DNA of 64,000 bases from Aristolochia californica (lineage: Eukaryota > Streptophyta > Magnoliopsida > Piperales > Aristolochiaceae). How positions within the stretch are numbered: the first letter of the stretch is position 1; each line of letters starts with the position of its first letter. A model generated the notes under the pieces. The model was given only the letters and a program-made list of their open reading frames with translations, searched no databases and was not told the origin of the DNA. Positions 60,283 through 64,000 of the stretch are shown piece by piece. The stretch lies in contig JARWKL010000003.1 of the NCBI GenBank assembly GCA_029961685.1, positions 17,540,467 to 17,604,466 on the forward strand. The letters are read 5' to 3'. Position numbers and translations under genes: made by a program.

Positions 60283-62053
60283 TGATGTAAAATTTAGTTA
60301 CATCGGCTTTAATACCTGGCAAGCGTATGAATCGTTCATGTAATCTAGCAGTAAGTGAGGGTCATATCCACAGGGAGGATTGAATTCTGTGTATTCTTCA
60401 GTCAACTAGCCTAATCAAATATGATGAATTAATCTGAACTAAACACTAATTATATCCTAAAATATCAAGCAATAATCTAATTAACTACTTGCACAACAGG
60501 AAACGTCAACTCTGGATTTTACCATGATTCGTGCCTCTCTCGAGCGCCACGTAACCACGAATCCGGATTCCCAATCCTTGCGTCTAGCCCCTCTTGGGCG
60601 CCTAGAGTTAATAACAAAGAGCGGATTACAATAGAATGCAGAGAATCAATTTCCTATTGTGATGATGCTAAAATTATCAACTCTGGATTTTACCGTGATT
60701 CATGCCTCTCTCGAGTGCCACGTAATCATGAATCCAATTTCTCAATCCTTGCGTCTAGCCCCTCTCGGGTGCATAGAGTGAAAGACGGAAATCGGATTAA
60801 AATACCAAAATCCAACCTCCATTATAATCCTACCTTAATTAGCTAATTTAATCAAATATCCGAAAAAGAAATATTCAATAAACATTAATTTTCAAATCAG
60901 ATTCAATAAACATTCAAAACCTAAGTTCAAACTATATAAAAAATGAAATTCAAAAACGACGAATTACTCCCCTTCTTCTTCCTCTCGCTCGGCAGCAACT
61001 CGTTCTCACGGGTGCTGCAATTTCCCGAGATTAATGGCTTCGGATAGTAAGAGTGAGTGGCCGGAGGTAGAGACGACGCCGGCGATGAAGGTTGAAAGCC
61101 GACGGACGGAGGTAACGTCCGGCGAAGAACGAAACAGAGATGAAGTTCTCTAACCGGCTCTCTCAAGTCTCGGTCGGAGTCGGAGTCGCTCCGGGAATGG
61201 TCGGAAATACGTAACCGATGCCGGAGGATGGTCGGAAAGCGGTAGTGGCACCGGAGAAGCCCTCTCGGATCACTTCTCGGTCTGGCGAGCGACGACTGTC
61301 GAACTCACCTCGACGGAGACTCTCTCGAGCTCTCCTCGGGTTTGTTCTCGGTTGCTGGACGGTGGTGGACGACGGTGGCGCGGCGAAAGACAGTGGCCCG
61401 GCAAGTGACGGTGGGAAACTCCTCTCGGGTCTCCCCTATTTTCGGTGCTCTGTTCTGGTGAGAAGAAACTGTCGAACTCACCTCGACGGAGACTCTCTCG
61501 AGCTCTCCTCGGGTTTGTTCTCGGTTGTTGGACGGCGGTGGACAGCGGTGGACGACGGTGGCTCGGCGAACGACGGTGACGCGGCGACCGACGGAGGGAA
61601 ACTCCTCTCGGGTCTTCCCCTGTTTCGGTCGACGGTCATGCTCTGTTTTCTCTTCACGCTCCCCTCTCGGGTCTCCCCTGTCGGGTCTCCCTCCTCCCCC
61701 GTTTGATGCTCCCCTTCTCTCCTTTAATACCATCATATTTATTTTAAAACGATTTGACCTAAAAATCACCTCCATTTCACTAAGGGTATTTTGGTAAATA
61801 TCTCCTTCTCCACCAAAATTCTCCTGAAATTCCATAATTAAATCTATAAAAAGCATTTCAGGAAGAAATAAACCTTAAAAACAATGAAATATAATTCAGG
61901 AAAGAAAAATATGCAATATCGACAGTGATTAATGCCAAATTCAATAAATGCTCATTTCATTTGAAAACCGATAAATAACCACCTATAACACAATTATAAA
62001 GGTTATTCTATTATAATTAACTTAGTTCTCATGTCAGAATATGGCATCTATCA
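60283..62053 (-). repeat. 5' LTR of Athila-type element 2
   Basis: 1771 bp, same length as the 3' LTR. On the minus strand it starts TGATAGATGCCATATTC and ends ...ATTTTACATCA. It has the same doubled GC-rich block (about 61300 and 61480) and the same two-copy block (about 60510-60790). Confidence 0.93.
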
Positions 62054-62802
62054 GTGTGCAAGAAATAAGTATGGGGGTGTTTGGATTTGTGGTATGGCTA
62101 TGACCGATGAAATGGAACATGTTTTCATCCTAAATTCATGAGTTCCATTGTCAGTAAAAAAAAAAACTGAATAGAAAAGGAAAAGAAGAAAAGAAGTGAT
62201 GGAGGGAATGGCTTTTAAAGTTACAAACTGTCCGTGTTCATAATTCTTCCTTAAATTTCAAGAAAGGGGTCTATTTATACGAGATAGATACAAATTGAAG
62301 AAGATGCTGAGTGGAGTAATTGGTTTTACATGTCCAATATATTCGAGCTTGAGTTTATTCATTTTTACTACACTAGTTTTGATGGCTTTTGAGCTACATT
62401 CCCAAATATTTCCCACCTTGACCCTAAACCCCATTACAACCCTTGAAAAGTCCTTATGATTTGTGTTATATATGTGATCTGAGTGGTGGAGAATGAGAAG
62501 ATATGCAAGGCTATGGTAGATCATTTTCATTGGAATTAATTTGAAAGAAACACATACCCTTCAAACACATGAGAGTCGAGTGTTTATTTCTTTGAGGGTC
62601 TACTTATTTAGTTTACTCCAACTTTGAATGAAAATGCTTACTTAGTAATTGTAAGTTGTTTAAGAATTTTTGTTCATGATATATTATGAGTATTGAAGAT
62701 CTTGGTTGGTTTTTTTGTTGATGGCGTTACAACCTTTGTATTTTTGGGAAAGTGAATTTGATTTTTGCCCGAGGACGAGCAAAAGCTAAGTGTGGGGGAA
62801 TT
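62054..62802 (+). other. Gypsy 3' interior, right part, with polypurine tract
   Basis: Continues the gypsy remnant after the element 2 insertion, beginning with GTGTG. Non-coding. It ends with GAGGACGAGCAAAAGCTAAG then TGTGGGGGAATT (62791-62802), the polypurine tract directly before the LTR. Confidence 0.7.
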
Positions 62803-64000
62803 TGATGAGAATGTAAAATGTCATATTTTTACCCCTTAATGCTTAGGCTTTTATAATTATTTGTTGCCTGAATATACTCATTATTGTTATATTTTGATTT
62901 AGGATGCAACGTGCAAAACGAAGTTAATTGGGCGATTCTGGATATTTTAACATTGCTGAGTAATCAGGAAATAACTCTCTCATCCGAGCTCTGATGGAGA
63001 TAATTAAAGATTCTATGGAATTCCAAGAAATCTTTCTACAACTTTTATGTTTCACATTTTGAGCAATATGGGCTGCATCGAGGTCGAAATTGGGCTTGAA
63101 GTTGCAACACATGCACTGTGACTCAAACCGAATGCACGAAAAGAAAAACCCTAAAACGGGAGAAAGAAAGGGAATAAAAGGAGTTCGGCGCCCAAGACCT
63201 CATTTTTTCTTCTCCAGCTTTTCCTCTCTCTTTTCTCTAGTTTTTTCCTTCAGATTTCTTCATGGCCCTGCGTGGCTAAACTTTCAGACTTAGGAATCTG
63301 AAGCCTCGGTATCAATACAACTGTGAGATCTGATTTATTTTCATCGTTCAATTTATGTTTTGAGTATCTGATGTTCTTCTGAAATTTTCGTTCATAATTG
63401 TCTCATTTAATCCTTAGGAGGCCTACTAGTTGCAATCTACTACTAGGTTAGATGTCAAATCCGTAATTGTTTGATCTCTCAACCTATGAAGCAATCGAGA
63501 TTTGATGATTTGCTGCGTCAGGAATTATTAGATCTTGAGAAGAACTCTAGACTAAATTAAATGCAGCCACTTGTGCTTGTGTTGTTTAGCTTCATTGATC
63601 TCTCTAATTCTTAAGGCTGCTTCTAGAGTAAACCTTCAACGCTTATCTTGGGTTGTTTAGTAGTTAGGGTTAATTGGATCGCTTATTTTCTAATTAACTA
63701 CGAAAGGAGAGATAGGAAAATAGTTTCAACGGTGAATATTCAAGTGCAAATTGATATATGCTTGCATCGATGTTCAGTTGTGAAATTTTGATGGTGGATG
63801 TTGACTTAGACCAAGGTTTGTTCTATTGATTGATTTCGATTGTTTTAATTTGAATTGTTTCTAAGTTGTTTTTTTTAAAAGTGTCTTCGTTATACTCAAA
63901 TCCCCCCATCCCCTTTCACGGAGCATAAAAGTAGACTAATCACTCTTTGTGGGATCGATCCTTACTCGCACTACTACATATATTTTTAGGAATATAGGTT
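62803..64000 (+). repeat. 3' LTR of the gypsy remnant, cut by the window end
   Basis: Starts TGATGAGAATGTAAAATG right after the polypurine tract and runs at least 1198 bp. The phrase GTGGGATCGATCCTTACTCG near 63950 matches in kind the near-3' phrase of the Athila LTRs (GTGGATATGACCCTCGCTTCC), so the LTR end is probably within about 100-200 bp beyond the window. The frame at 63090-63293 is not called as a gene. Confidence 0.75.

Larger units (their letters stand above)
56247..62053 (-). mobile_element. Athila-type element 2, minus strand, heavily deleted
   Basis: 5807 bp: 5' LTR 60283-62053, primer site 60259-60276, interior 58018-60282 (2265 bp), polypurine tract 58018-58032, 3' LTR 56247-58017. 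It belongs to the same family as element 1 but its deletion is larger: the gag start runs into the last part of integrase, without the integrase core. The outermost base of the 3' LTR is C where T is expected (56247), so the TG/CA end has mutated there. It is inserted in a plus-strand gypsy remnant. By eye the two LTRs differ at about nine places in their last 290 bases, an age similar to element 1. Confidence 0.92.
54930..64000 (+). mobile_element. Ty3/gypsy (Athila/Tat-type) remnant, split by element 2
   Basis: Plus-strand element whose parts are 54930-56246 and 62054-64000; the stretch between is a later reverse insertion. It has pol remnants, a 3' interior with the wording GGGAGGCAACCCAAGG near 55550, an internal purine tract near 55660, a terminal polypurine tract at 62791-62802 and the start of the 3' LTR at 62803. 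Joined across the insertion, the interior after pol is about 1.4 kb. Its left end at 54930 abuts copia B with no LTR, so it is truncated there or rearranged. Confidence 0.75.

Noticed and set aside
63090..63293. Small plus-strand frame near 63.1 kb
   Set aside because: It lies inside the gypsy 3' LTR and has no recognisable feature.

Overview
This is plant nuclear DNA made almost entirely of repeats. I found no intact host gene, no tRNA or rRNA gene and nothing of prokaryotic type. The repeats point to a flowering plant: Ty3/gypsy elements of the Athila/Tat kind with a tRNA-Asp primer binding site, Ty1/copia remnants with tRNA-Met-type primer sites, an L1-like LINE with a zf-RVT tail, and a Myb/SANT-like domain remnant of the type found in plants. 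The species cannot be named from this. The setting suggests heterochromatin, perhaps pericentromeric.

Layout. 1-5471 and 11932-37018 are one AT-rich, head-to-tail satellite array of about 30.5 kb, with a monomer of about 675 bp. It contains shortened (about 480 bp) and compound (about 770 and 980 bp) monomers that recur, which indicates higher-order amplification. A deleted Athila-type retrotransposon (5472-11931, + strand) sits inside the array, flanked by a perfect 5-bp duplication CTGAT. Its two LTRs are 1507 bp each, and its interior keeps only a gag start fused in frame to a broken integrase. The array stops at about 37018 against a 5'-truncated L1-like LINE (37019 to about 40790, + strand).

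40.8-50.5 kb is a mosaic of old fragments: three copia LTR/primer-site remnants (near 40.83, 41.03-41.23 and 45.43-45.76 kb), a copia LTR with broken gag-protease (41651-43151), a Myb/SANT-like remnant (43620-44009), a microsatellite (47524-47610), and a second LINE copy (ORF1 end and ORF2 start). That LINE copy carries a copia LTR (49224-49739) and was later hit by another copia element at 50534.

50534-54930 is a minus-strand Ty1/copia element with 3' LTR, RNase H, reverse transcriptase, integrase, protease and a gag zinc knuckle, all interrupted. Its 5' end is lost at about 54930, where a plus-strand gypsy remnant begins (54930-56246, continuing 62054-64000 with a 3' LTR from 62803). That remnant is split by a second Athila-type element in reverse orientation (56247-62053) with 1771-bp LTRs and a 5-bp duplication GTGTG. 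The two Athila copies belong to one family, and each has lost nearly all of gag-pol through its own deletion, so both look like non-autonomous derivatives.

Nothing here works as a pathway. The biology is genome structure: satellite amplification, targeted or tolerated insertion, nested insertion, and decay. The best candidates for something undescribed are the satellite (its higher-order structure, conserved dyad and G-rich tract) and the deleted Athila family.
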